Shown: piece by piece, positions 1 to 7,372 of the stretch
Layout of the letters: each line of letters opens with the position of its first letter
Position numbering within the stretch: the first letter of the stretch is position 1
Source of the DNA: Candidatus Poribacteria bacterium
GTDB taxonomy: Bacteria > Poribacteria > WGA-4E > UBA9662
Assembly: GCA_012963885.1 (NCBI GenBank)
Contig: DTUY01000329.1
Coordinates: 1 to 48,021, forward strand
DNA: 48,021 nt
Direction of reading: 5' to 3'
The notes under the pieces: generated by a model
The model's database searches: none
The model's input: only the letters and a program-made list of their open reading frames with translations
What the model was told of the DNA's origin: nothing
Translations under genes and position numbers: made by a program

Positions 1-270
1 TCCTTGCTGGCCATATATAACTCCCAGATTATAATGCGCCTGTTCATGGTCAGGATTTATCTCAATCACCTTTTGATACTGGGTAACGGCGGCATCTAAT
101 TCTCCTTGCTGGCCATATATAACTCCCAGATTATAATGCGCCTGTTCATGGTCAGGACTTATCTCAATCACCTTTTGATACTGGGTAACGGCGGCATCTA
201 ATTCTCCTTGCTGGCCATATATAACTCCCAGATTATAATGCGCCTGTTCATGGTCAGGACTTATCTCAAT
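1..270. repeat. 102-bp near-identical tandem repeat units inside the TPR gene
   Basis: Units begin at 1, 103 and 205. Units 1 and 2 differ at a single base (T versus C near positions 55 and 157); unit 3 matches unit 2 until about 270 and then diverges. A related but more diverged pair of units starts at 508 and 610. 102 bp equals 34 codons, one TPR. Near-identity at DNA level points to recent duplication or homogenisation inside the gene. Confidence 0.93.
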
Positions 271-1455
271 TGCTTCTCGATATTCAACAATGGCTAATTT
301 CAGATCGCCCTGTTTATAGTGAACATTACCTAGATTGTTGCGAGTGTCTGGATCTTCGGCGTTAATTTCTAATATCTTTTGGTACTGGACAACGGCGTTG
401 TCTAAATCCCCTGTTTGGCCGTATATAGTTGCTAGACCATTGTATGCCGGCACATGATTGGGTTCAGTTTCGATTACCTTTTGATACCGAGTAACGGCGG
501 CATCTAATTCTCCTTGCTGGCCATATATAACTCCCAGATTATAATGTGCCTGTTCATGGTCAGGATTTATCTCAATTACCTTTTGATACTGAGTAACAGC
601 GGCATCTAATTCTCCTTGCTGACCATATATAACTCCCAAATTATAATGTGCCTCTATGTCATTGGAATTGATCCCAATTACCTTTTGATATTGAGTAATA
701 GCTGCATCAAACTTTCCTTGTCTGACGTATGTAATGGCCAGATCTAAACGGGGACGTACAAATCTGGGGTTGATTTCAATAGCCTTTTGATACTCAGCAA
801 TAGCTGCATCAAACTTTCCTTGTCTGGCGTATATAATGGCCAGATCTAAACGGGGACGTACAAATCTGGGGTTGGTTTCAATAGCCTTTTGATACTGGAC
901 AATGGCTTCAGCTAAATCCCCTTGGTTATAATGTTTTAGATCGGGATGTATCTCTGAACCTTCATAACTTATTTCTAACGTCTTTTGATACTGGATAATG
1001 GCAGCGCTTAAATTCCCTTGGTTCAAGTAAACGTGTCCCAGATTGTAGTGTGCCTCTGCATCATTGGGATTAATTTCAATGGCTCTTTGGTATTCGGCGA
1101 TAGCATCAGTTAAATTCCTTTGGTTATAGTAGGCATTGCCCAAATTATAATGTGTCTCAGCGTCGTTGGGATTAATTTCAATGGCCTTTTGGTATTCGGC
1201 AATAGCATCAGTTAAGTTCCCTTGATCATGATAGGCATTGCCCAGATTGTTACGTGCTTCTATTAAACCGGGGTTGATTTCCAGTGCTTTTTTGAACTCG
1301 GCAATAGCAGTATCTAGTTTGCCTTGTTTGTAGTAATTCAGCCCACGATTGTTATGTCTCGTCGCCTCGCCTTTGGTTTCAGCTATTTCTGCTGCGTAAC
1401 CAATCATCAGACCTATTGTGAATAAAATAATCAAACTCACTCTCGGCGTATACAT
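1..1455 (-). CDS. TPR-repeat protein, C-terminus cut by window edge
   Basis: Reading the minus strand from an ATG at 1455-1453 gives 485 uninterrupted codons that run off the left end, so the C-terminus is missing. The first about 27 residues are a hydrophobic signal-like segment (MYTPRVSLIILFTIGLMIG). After it come about 13 full tetratricopeptide repeats plus part of another, each close to 34 residues with the pattern HYNLGxxYxxQGxLxxAIxxYQKxIEINP. One repeat, around 895-990, is only 32 residues. An AGAGG ribosome-binding site lies about 6 bases before the ATG. TPR arrays are helical protein-protein interaction scaffolds; the signal segment suggests a periplasmic or membrane-tethered location. 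The partner is unknown. The gene is divergent from the LamG pair. The repeats nearest the window edge are almost identical in DNA. Confidence 0.9.
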   Translation of the reverse strand, partial: MYTPRVSLIILFTIGLMIGYAAEIAETKGEATRHNNRGLNYYKQGKLDTAIAEFKKALEINPGLIEARNNLGNAYHDQGNLTDAIAEYQKAIEINPNDAETHYNLGNAYYNQRNLTDAIAEYQRAIEINPNDAEAHYNLGHVYLNQGNLSAAIIQYQKTLEISYEGSEIHPDLKHYNQGDLAEAIVQYQKAIETNPRFVRPRLDLAIIYARQGKFDAAIAEYQKAIEINPRFVRPRLDLAITYVRQGKFDAAITQYQKVIGINSNDIEAHYNLGVIYGQQGELDAAVTQYQKVIEINPDHEQAHYNLGVIYGQQGELDAAVTRYQKVIETEPNHVPAYNGLATIYGQTGDLDNAVVQYQKILEINAEDPDTRNNLGNVHYKQGDLKLAIVEYREAIEISPDHEQAHYNLGVIYGQQGELDAAVTQYQKVIEISPDHEQAHYNLGVIYGQQGELDAAVTQYQKVIEINPDHEQAHYNLGVIYGQQG

Positions 1456-1838
1456 GAATACCTCTTCAGATTAGTTTACATTCCATATTCCTTAATAGTA
1501 TTGGTAAGAAAAGCCCAAGAGTAATAGATATGGACTAGATTGATGCGATCTGCCAAATTCCAATTTGAAGTGCAATGCTCTTGAAAGCCTGAAATGATAA
1601 GCATCAACTCACGGCTAAACCCCGAAATTACCACTGCTTGCAAACTCAGTGTTTACTGAGGGTAGTCTAACATTTGGGACCGCACAATCTTACCCTCATA
1701 ATTTCCATAGTTAACCCAAAATGTTGAGAAAACATACCTGATTGTGATATTATAATTGCATGATAGAATAGCATACGCAAATCAAGCAGTCTAGATTCGT
1801 CGGGTGAACACATCCAACACATTGTTATCGGAGGGAAC
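1456..1838. other. Divergent intergenic region between TPR and LamG genes
   Basis: This 383-bp gap separates two divergently transcribed genes and must hold both promoters. A plausible plus-strand promoter lies at 1742-1769 (listed separately). I see no convincing coding sequence: the minus-strand open frame at 1667-1888 has no recognisable protein character and runs into the LamG start. No tRNA-like fold was noticed. Confidence 0.6.
1742..1769 (+). promoter_or_regulatory. Probable sigma70 promoter for the LamG pair
   Basis: TTGTGA at 1742-1747, a 16-bp spacer, then TAGAAT at 1764-1769 preceded by TGA, an extended -10 (TGn). Predicted transcription would start near 1776, about 60 bp ahead of the LamG start. 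An alternative TATAAT lies at 1751-1756 but has no good -35 partner. The same TGn-TAGAAT form occurs in front of pheS and nagA. Confidence 0.5.
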
Positions 1839-2657
1839 ATGTTATACATGAAGAGACCATTGATCCTAATACACATTTGTTTATTCATCCTGAGTTTAAT
1901 CCTAACTGTTCAGGGTTATGGTGCAATCAATCCCAAAACGGCTGTTGCTGTCTGGCTCTTCGATGGCAATACCGAAGATGCTACAGAAAATAAAAATCAT
2001 GGCGAACTTAAAAACGGGGCCAAGATTGCCGACGGCGGCAAATTCGATAAGGCTCTGAGTCTGGATGGAGAAGATGATTATGTGCTGGTCAACCCATCAG
2101 CCAGTTTAGAAAGTTCCTCCAAACAATATACCGGGGTCGCCTGGGTTAAACTGGATAAGGAAGGAGTGCAGCGTAACGCTTGTTGTAATGACGATCAGTT
2201 TGTTGTCGGTTGGACTCCCGGCTGGCATAACCTGCTGTTGGTTTTCGGCGCCGGTCGAAATACCAATCAAGGCAAAGTGGAAATTGGAAGTGCCGAACTG
2301 GCTCCGCAATGGAACTCCGGCACCAAACAGGTCAATGATGACAAATGGCACCATCTGGCCTTTGTATACGATGGCAAGAAAAAACTTCTCTATGTCGACG
2401 GAGAAGTGGACATTGACACGCCGGCGTCGGGAACCTTTGGCATCTTCGGCATAGACGTAACCATAGGCGGAACGGCGGCTAGCCAGAGGCATGCCGAAGG
2501 TCTTTTGGACGACATAGCAATTTTTAATGCTCCCCTAGCCAAAAATGATATTAAAACGCTGATGGACAAGGGGGTAGGCAAGACGCTTGGTTTACTGCCT
2601 GTTTCTCCCAAATATAGATTGACGGCAATTTGGGCCAGTATTAAATCCGGAACTTAG
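1839..2657 (+). CDS. Secreted LamG-domain protein, copy A
   Basis: This 272-residue protein has an N-terminal signal peptide followed by one LamG/concanavalin A-like beta-sandwich (about residues 35-240). Family hallmarks are AVWLFDGN near the start, LDGEDDYV, WVKLDKEG, KWHHLAFVYDG, LYVDG and LLDDIAIF near the end. Such modules usually bind carbohydrate or act as surface proteins; no catalytic residues are evident. A GGAGGG site at 1830-1835 lies 3 bases before the ATG at 1839 and 12 before an in-frame ATG at 1848. The paralogue starts with MKYR, so 1848 (MKRPL) is also possible. The central 253 bp is identical to copy B just downstream. The C-terminal tail (VSPKYRLTAIWASIK) is shared in pattern with copy B. 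Confidence 0.85.
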   Translation: MLYMKRPLILIHICLFILSLILTVQGYGAINPKTAVAVWLFDGNTEDATENKNHGELKNGAKIADGGKFDKALSLDGEDDYVLVNPSASLESSSKQYTGVAWVKLDKEGVQRNACCNDDQFVVGWTPGWHNLLLVFGAGRNTNQGKVEIGSAELAPQWNSGTKQVNDDKWHHLAFVYDGKKKLLYVDGEVDIDTPASGTFGIFGIDVTIGGTAASQRHAEGLLDDIAIFNAPLAKNDIKTLMDKGVGKTLGLLPVSPKYRLTAIWASIKSGT

Positions 2658-2694
2658 TACCTAAATACTATATTCAGAACTAGTGAAAATAAAT

Positions 2695-2720
2695 ATAAAG
2701 TGATTTTAAAGTCACTTTAT
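2695..2720 (+). terminator. AT-rich perfect hairpin between LamG copies
   Basis: ATAAAGTGA at 2695-2703 pairs perfectly with TCACTTTAT at 2712-2720 across an 8-nt loop. No T-tract follows, so it may be a weak terminator, an attenuator or an RNA-processing stem between the two LamG genes rather than a strong terminator. Confidence 0.45.
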
Positions 2721-2794
2721 GATATGGTATATTAGTTTCTAAGCGTATTCAATTCTGTTAAAATATATTTAATTTTATCAAAAGGAAGACTATT

Positions 2795-3610
2795 ATGAAA
2801 TACCGTAGCAGCTTGATCTGCCTTTGCATATTTCTTGCTGGGTTGATGATTGTCAGCCAAAGTTTCGGTGATGAAGCCAAAATCAAAGACACTGCCGTTG
2901 GCATCTGGCTCTTTGAAGATAATGCTGACGATTCCAGCGGAAAGAAAAATCATGGTCAACTCAAAAACGGGGCCAAGATTTCCGGCGGCGGCAAATTTGG
3001 TAATGCTTTGAGTCTGGATGGCAAGGACGATTACGTGCTAGTCAACCCCTCGGCCAGTTTGGAGAGTTCCTCCAAACAATATACCGGGGTCGCCTGGGTT
3101 AAACTGGATAAGGAAGGAGTGCAGCGTAACGCTTGTTGTAATGACGATCAGTTTGTTGTCGGTTGGACTCCCGGCTGGCATAACCTGCTGTTGGTTTTCG
3201 GCGCCGGTCGAAATACCAATCAAGGCAAAGTGGAAATTGGAAGTGCCGAACTGGCTCCGCAATGGAACTCCGGCACCAAACAGGTCAATGATGACAAATG
3301 GCACCATCTGGCCTTTGCTTACAGTGGTGATAAGAAGATTCTCTATATTGATGGCAAAGTGGACATTAACCAGGATGCCTCAGGTGCCTTTGGCATCAAG
3401 GGCGTAACCCTGACCATAGGCGGGACAGCAAACGATCAGCGAATTGCGTTGGGACTTATAGACGACGTGGGAATTTTCAACACCGCCCTATCTGAAGCGG
3501 ACGTTAACACTGTTATGAATAAAGGACTACCAGAGATATTTGGTGTTGTCGCCGTTTCTCCTAAGGACCTACTAACCACAACCTGGTCCAAAATTAGGAC
3601 TGAACGCTAA
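2795..3610 (+). CDS. Secreted LamG-domain protein, copy B
   Basis: This 271-residue paralogue of the preceding gene has a signal peptide ending around QSFGDEA and one LamG domain (AVGIWLFEDN, LDGKDDYV, KWHHLAFAYSG, LYIDG, LIDDVGIF). An AAGGAAG ribosome-binding site sits upstream of the ATG. Residues around 92-173 are identical to copy A, while the flanks differ clearly, both in DNA and in protein. The tail VSPKDLLTTTWSKIR parallels the tail of copy A. Known LamG proteins are extracellular or surface carbohydrate- or protein-binding modules; the ligand here is unknown. Copy B starts 137 bp after copy A, and a strong terminator follows it. Confidence 0.85.
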   Translation: MKYRSSLICLCIFLAGLMIVSQSFGDEAKIKDTAVGIWLFEDNADDSSGKKNHGQLKNGAKISGGGKFGNALSLDGKDDYVLVNPSASLESSSKQYTGVAWVKLDKEGVQRNACCNDDQFVVGWTPGWHNLLLVFGAGRNTNQGKVEIGSAELAPQWNSGTKQVNDDKWHHLAFAYSGDKKILYIDGKVDINQDASGAFGIKGVTLTIGGTANDQRIALGLIDDVGIFNTALSEADVNTVMNKGLPEIFGVVAVSPKDLLTTTWSKIRTER

Positions 3611-3631
3611 AGATTATAAATAACTGACATG

Positions 3632-3675
3632 GCCTTCCGATACTCATGAATCGATTATCGGAGGGCTTTTTTTAT
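3632..3675 (+). terminator. Rho-independent terminator after the LamG pair
   Basis: The stem GCCTTCCGATA (3632-3642) pairs with TATCGGAGGGC (3656-3666), 11 pairs including one G-T wobble, and is followed at once by a run of seven T and further T-rich sequence. It lies 21 bp beyond the stop of LamG copy B. Confidence 0.92.
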
Positions 3676-3979
3676 TTATAAAAATGACCGTCTATGAACA
3701 CACTTATATGTTCTTACCCTTAGTATGCTTAACTACAATATTATGCATGCAAACTAATACATCGTCAGAAACAAATTGATGCGTTGAACACTCAATTCCA
3801 CCTAAGCCCAACCAGAACCTCCCAACAAGCTGGAGGCATAGTTGAGGCAGAAATTGCATGTCAGCCATATCAATAACTCAGATTGAAACAAAGTTCAAGT
3901 CCTACTCGTTAAAACTCCTGAATAATTCACCTAACACCTTTTCAACCTGTAAAAAAATAATTAAAAGGAAGTGTAGACT
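3676..3979. other. Non-coding gap before the FG-GAP/ankyrin gene
   Basis: About 300 bp without a supportable reading frame. I saw no convincing -35/-10 pair; a TTGAAA at 3893-3898 has no well-spaced -10. An AAGGAAG ribosome-binding-like site at 3965-3971 lies at its right end and belongs to the next gene. Confidence 0.5.
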
Positions 3980-4030
3980 ATAAAGCTTCACATTCTAAAT
4001 ATTCAGTATGTTACTCTCAGATTTCTAGGC

Positions 4031-6343
4031 TTGCTTGTATTTCTGTTAATTTCACCTAAAGGTCGTGCAGACCTAGCTCCAATTCAGTTCGTCGACGTCA
4101 CAGAAAAAGCAAGAATTCACTTTCGGCACTATAATGGTGCCAAGGGGCAGTACCACTTACCTGAAACGATCGGGTCGGGCGGTGCATTTTTTGATTACGA
4201 TAATGATGGAGATCCTGATTTGTATCTGGTCAATGGTAACGATTGGTCAGATTTACCATTGACAGGAGTTCCTACAAGTGTGCTCTTTCGAAACAATGGC
4301 GATGGAACATTCACTGATGTCACTGCTTTGTCGGGCATTGACAATCAAGGGAATTATGGGCATGGAGTCACCTGCAGTGACTATGATAACGATGGAGACG
4401 TAGATGTTTACGTGACCAACTTTGGTGCTAACGTCTTATACCGCAATAATGGGAATGGCACCTTCAAAGACATTACAGAAGAAGCGAATGTAGGAGATAC
4501 ACTGTGGAGTACCAGCGCTACTTTTCTTGATTATGATAGCGATGGATATCTTGATCTATATGTGGTTAACTACGTGCATTATTCGTTGGATGTTCCTTAC
4601 CTACCTTGCGGTGCCAATAAAATTCGCACCTATTGTCATCCATCTCTGTTTGAAGGTGCCCCAGACCGACTTTACCGTAATAATGGGAATGGCATATTCA
4701 CTGATGTTACTGAGGCGGCCGGTATACGGGATATCGGTGGTCCATTTCACGGCAAAGGGTTAGGTGTCGTCGCTGTAGATTTCAATGACGATAGAACACC
4801 AGATATATATGTAGCCAACGATGACACCCCAAACTATTTTTTTTACAACAACGGCGATGGTACGTTCTCAGAAATTGCACTCCTTTCGGGTTGTGCCTAT
4901 AGCTTCAATGGGATAGCGCAGGCAAGTATGGGAGTAGATGCAGCAGACTACAATGGTGACGGTCTTTTAGATATTTTTGTTACCAATCTCTCCTATGAAA
5001 CAAATGCACTCTACCGGAACAATGGTGATGGTACCTTTACTGACATAATTTATGAAGCGAATTTAGGGAAAGAGAGCTACCTGTATGTCGGATTTGGCAC
5101 AGGTTTTTTCGATTACGATAACGATGGATATCTTGATATCTTCATCGCTAACGGTCATGTGATTGATACTATTGAACAGACATCGGACGTAGTCACTTAT
5201 GCTCAGCCAAATCAACTGTTTCATAACAATCAGGATGGCACATTTAGTCAGACGTCGTTCATCGCCGGCACATATTTCCAACGTAAAAATATAAGTCGCG
5301 GAGCAATTTTTGGTGACTATGACAATGATGGAGACCTCGATATCGTTGTCACCCAATCAAATGGTAAAACAGAATTATTACAAAATGAAGGCGGAAATCG
5401 CCAGAATTGGGTGCGATTGCAGACCGTTGGTACAATCAGTAACCGGGATGGTATTGGCACACGAGTGATTATGACGGCAGATCAAAAATCACAGGTACAG
5501 GAAGTACACGCGGGTTCAAGCTACCTTTGCAGTAACGATTCGAATCTATCCTTTGGGCTGGGAGATAGCACGATGATTGATCTACTTGAGATTCGCTGGC
5601 CCAGTGGAATTGTACAGTTCTTGGAAAATATTCCAGCCAATCAAAAAATCGTTATCAAAGAAGAAAACGGTCAGAAGCTACTCAGGATTGTAAGGACGAA
5701 TGATATAGAAGCCTTTCGACTTGCCCTAAATCAGGTTACCAGTCTAAATACCACTGACCAAGAAGGCAAAACAGCCTTGATGATAGCAGCTGAAGCAGGA
5801 TACGTTCAACTGGTCAAATTGCTTATGGAACACGGGGCTAATGTCAATCAACAAAGCCACATAGGCACAACGGCCCTGTTACTGGCCAGCCATGAAGGTC
5901 ACTCAAACGTAGTAAAAACGCTGATAGCACATGATGCCAAAGTAAATGCAAAAAATGTAAGAGGAAACACAGCCTTAATGGCTGCTATAATGAAGGGGCA
6001 TATGCATATAGTCAGACTCTTACTTGAGAGTGGGATTGACCCGAACATAAAAAATATGGAAGGAAATACCGCCTTGATATTTGCCGTACATACAATGGGT
6101 CATGCAGGTATAACGAAACTCTTAATTGAGAGTGGAGCTGATGTTAGTGCAGAAAACAACGAAAATGAGACCTCTTTGATGTACGCGTCATGGAACGGGA
6201 AAAAAGACACAGTCAAATTGCTTCTGGCAAACGGGGCTAATGTCGACAAAAAGAATAAAAATGGTGACACTGCCCTCGTGCTGGCAGAGACCAAAGGTCA
6301 TACCCACATTATTCGTCTCCTTAAAAATGCCGGTTCAAAATAA
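4031..6343 (+). CDS. FG-GAP/VCBS-ASPIC protein fused to ankyrin repeats
   Basis: From a TTG at 4031 the protein is 770 residues. Residues about 15-450 hold seven FG-GAP/VCBS-type repeats, each with an acidic calcium-type loop such as DYDNDGDPDLYLVN and NNGDGTFTDVT, expected to form a beta-propeller. Residues about 458-548 are an ASPIC/UnbV domain (NWVRLQTVG, RDGIGTRV, FGLGDS, LEIRWPSG). Residues about 556-770 are six ankyrin repeats (GKTALMIAAEAGYVQLVKLL and relatives). The true start is uncertain. The frame is open upstream to 3977 and would add KLHILNIQYVTLRFLGL, completing a good signal peptide; an ATA at 3980, 8 bases after AAGGAAG, sits where an ATG would be expected. The protein is probably exported. 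ASPIC proteins are often surface or adhesion proteins; joining one to ankyrin repeats is unusual. Function unknown. Confidence 0.88.
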   Translation: MLVFLLISPKGRADLAPIQFVDVTEKARIHFRHYNGAKGQYHLPETIGSGGAFFDYDNDGDPDLYLVNGNDWSDLPLTGVPTSVLFRNNGDGTFTDVTALSGIDNQGNYGHGVTCSDYDNDGDVDVYVTNFGANVLYRNNGNGTFKDITEEANVGDTLWSTSATFLDYDSDGYLDLYVVNYVHYSLDVPYLPCGANKIRTYCHPSLFEGAPDRLYRNNGNGIFTDVTEAAGIRDIGGPFHGKGLGVVAVDFNDDRTPDIYVANDDTPNYFFYNNGDGTFSEIALLSGCAYSFNGIAQASMGVDAADYNGDGLLDIFVTNLSYETNALYRNNGDGTFTDIIYEANLGKESYLYVGFGTGFFDYDNDGYLDIFIANGHVIDTIEQTSDVVTYAQPNQLFHNNQDGTFSQTSFIAGTYFQRKNISRGAIFGDYDNDGDLDIVVTQSNGKTELLQNEGGNRQNWVRLQTVGTISNRDGIGTRVIMTADQKSQVQEVHAGSSYLCSNDSNLSFGLGDSTMIDLLEIRWPSGIVQFLENIPANQKIVIKEENGQKLLRIVRTNDIEAFRLALNQVTSLNTTDQEGKTALMIAAEAGYVQLVKLLMEHGANVNQQSHIGTTALLLASHEGHSNVVKTLIAHDAKVNAKNVRGNTALMAAIMKGHMHIVRLLLESGIDPNIKNMEGNTALIFAVHTMGHAGITKLLIESGADVSAENNENETSLMYASWNGKKDTVKLLLANGANVDKKNKNGDTALVLAETKGHTHIIRLLKNAGSK

Positions 6344-6410
6344 CACGGCAACATAAAGTCGCAGCCTGATACATCCAATATCTGGTCCAATTCCCTGAAC
6401 GGAACTGGTT

Positions 6411-7121
6411 TTAATCAAGTTGCTTGATGTAAATGTCGCGGAATTGAACCAGACTTGATGCCGGAGACAATTCTCCCGTTTCTTTATTGATTCCACCGTG
6501 ATGCTGTAGAGCGATCGCCCCTTCTTCTGGCAACCCTGGGGTCTGCGCATTATCAATTACCATCTGATCATTCAATACGACGGTGACTCGATCCCCTTTC
6601 ATAGTGATCTCCATTGAATTCCACTCTCCAACAGGGTTGTCAGCACAGACCTTAGGAACAGCACTGGCCCTGATTTCGGCGGTCATCGATTTATCATTTC
6701 TATAGTTCCAAAGTTCTCCAGACCCGATGGGCCAACACCATAAATTCACCTGTCCTTTCCCAGTGCCACGCAGATAGATACCCGAATCGGCATTGGGTCG
6801 AAGTTCCTTAATGACCTCGCCATTTTCATCTGTTTCGTGTGAACCGTCAGGAAGAATGGTTGGCATTGGATACAACCCGGATGTTTGCTTAAAACGCCAT
6901 GAGATTCGAAGAATAAAATCAACGAAAGTTTCTTCCGTCCACAGATTTTTATCACCACTGGCTTCTGACTGGGCATCATAGTCAATGACACCATCCACGA
7001 CATTCCAATGTCCGTTATCTCCTTCTGGTATCTTCCAACCACTTAAATCTTGGCTATTAAAAAGTAGAATAAATCCTTTCTCGATAAGTGTCGTATGATT
7101 TGCCGATGTGTCTTGTCGCAC
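6411..7121 (-). CDS. DUF1080 (3-keto-disaccharide hydrolase-like) protein
   Basis: 236 residues starting at a GTG with an AAGGAAAGG ribosome-binding site just upstream. The DUF1080 family signature is clear: FILLFNSQDLSGW, HWNVVDGVIDYD, FVDFILRISWRF, NADSGIYLRG, EWNSMEITMKGDRVTVVLND and IALQHHG. Members of this concanavalin-like fold have been linked to cleavage of 3-keto-glycosides made by Gfo/Idh-type dehydrogenases. Most DUF1080 proteins are exported, but this one has no signal peptide from this start, so it may act in the cytoplasm. It is the last gene of a minus-strand group with the small protein at 7178 and the methyltransferase at 7359. Two Gfo/Idh genes lie about 10 kb away. Confidence 0.88.
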   Translation of the reverse strand: MRQDTSANHTTLIEKGFILLFNSQDLSGWKIPEGDNGHWNVVDGVIDYDAQSEASGDKNLWTEETFVDFILRISWRFKQTSGLYPMPTILPDGSHETDENGEVIKELRPNADSGIYLRGTGKGQVNLWCWPIGSGELWNYRNDKSMTAEIRASAVPKVCADNPVGEWNSMEITMKGDRVTVVLNDQMVIDNAQTPGLPEEGAIALQHHGGINKETGELSPASSLVQFRDIYIKQLD

Positions 7122-7177
7122 AATACCTTTCCTTTATTATTATTATTTGATTTGCCTTTACAGATTTCTGGGATCAA

Positions 7178-7372
7178 TTATACAGTGATTAATGGTTGCT
7201 CGCCGTGCTGTCTCAATAACTGCCAGACTTTGTCTGGCATGTTCTCCCGCAACTGGCCGTTGGGATCCCTAGGTTGTTGCTCTTCAATTTCCGAGAGATC
7301 GACACGCCATGTATTTGCAAATTTATCATAAATCCACTGATAACGAAACCCTTCTAATTCAATATAGTTCAT
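7178..7372 (-). CDS. Small unknown protein overlapping the methyltransferase gene
   Basis: A 64-residue protein, rich in charged and aromatic residues, with no signal peptide or membrane segment. Its ATG at 7372 lies 14 bp inside the 3' end of the upstream methyltransferase gene, the kind of overlap that gives translational coupling. I do not recognise the family. It begins MNYIELEGFRYQWIYD and ends with a basic-acidic helix-like stretch. Overlap with a real gene on the same strand, in a different frame and with a sensible composition, makes it more likely real than a chance frame. Confidence 0.6.
   Translation of the reverse strand: MNYIELEGFRYQWIYDKFANTWRVDLSEIEEQQPRDPNGQLRENMPDKVWQLLRQHGEQPLITV

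Noticed and set aside
1-1400. Regular repeats that could look like a CRISPR array
   Set aside because: The 102-bp units are contiguous, have no spacers and stay in frame as TPR codons on the minus strand.
1667-1888. 73-codon minus-strand frame in the intergenic region
   Set aside because: No ribosome-binding site, low-complexity composition, and it runs across the LamG promoter and start.
2106-2492. Antisense open frames within the LamG genes, also at 3038-3307
   Set aside because: They lie opposite the conserved core, appear in both copies only because the DNA is duplicated, and lack protein-like features.
2112-3317. Direct repeats as ends of a mobile element
   Set aside because: The repeated block is coding for the same part of two related proteins; there are no inverted ends or transposase.
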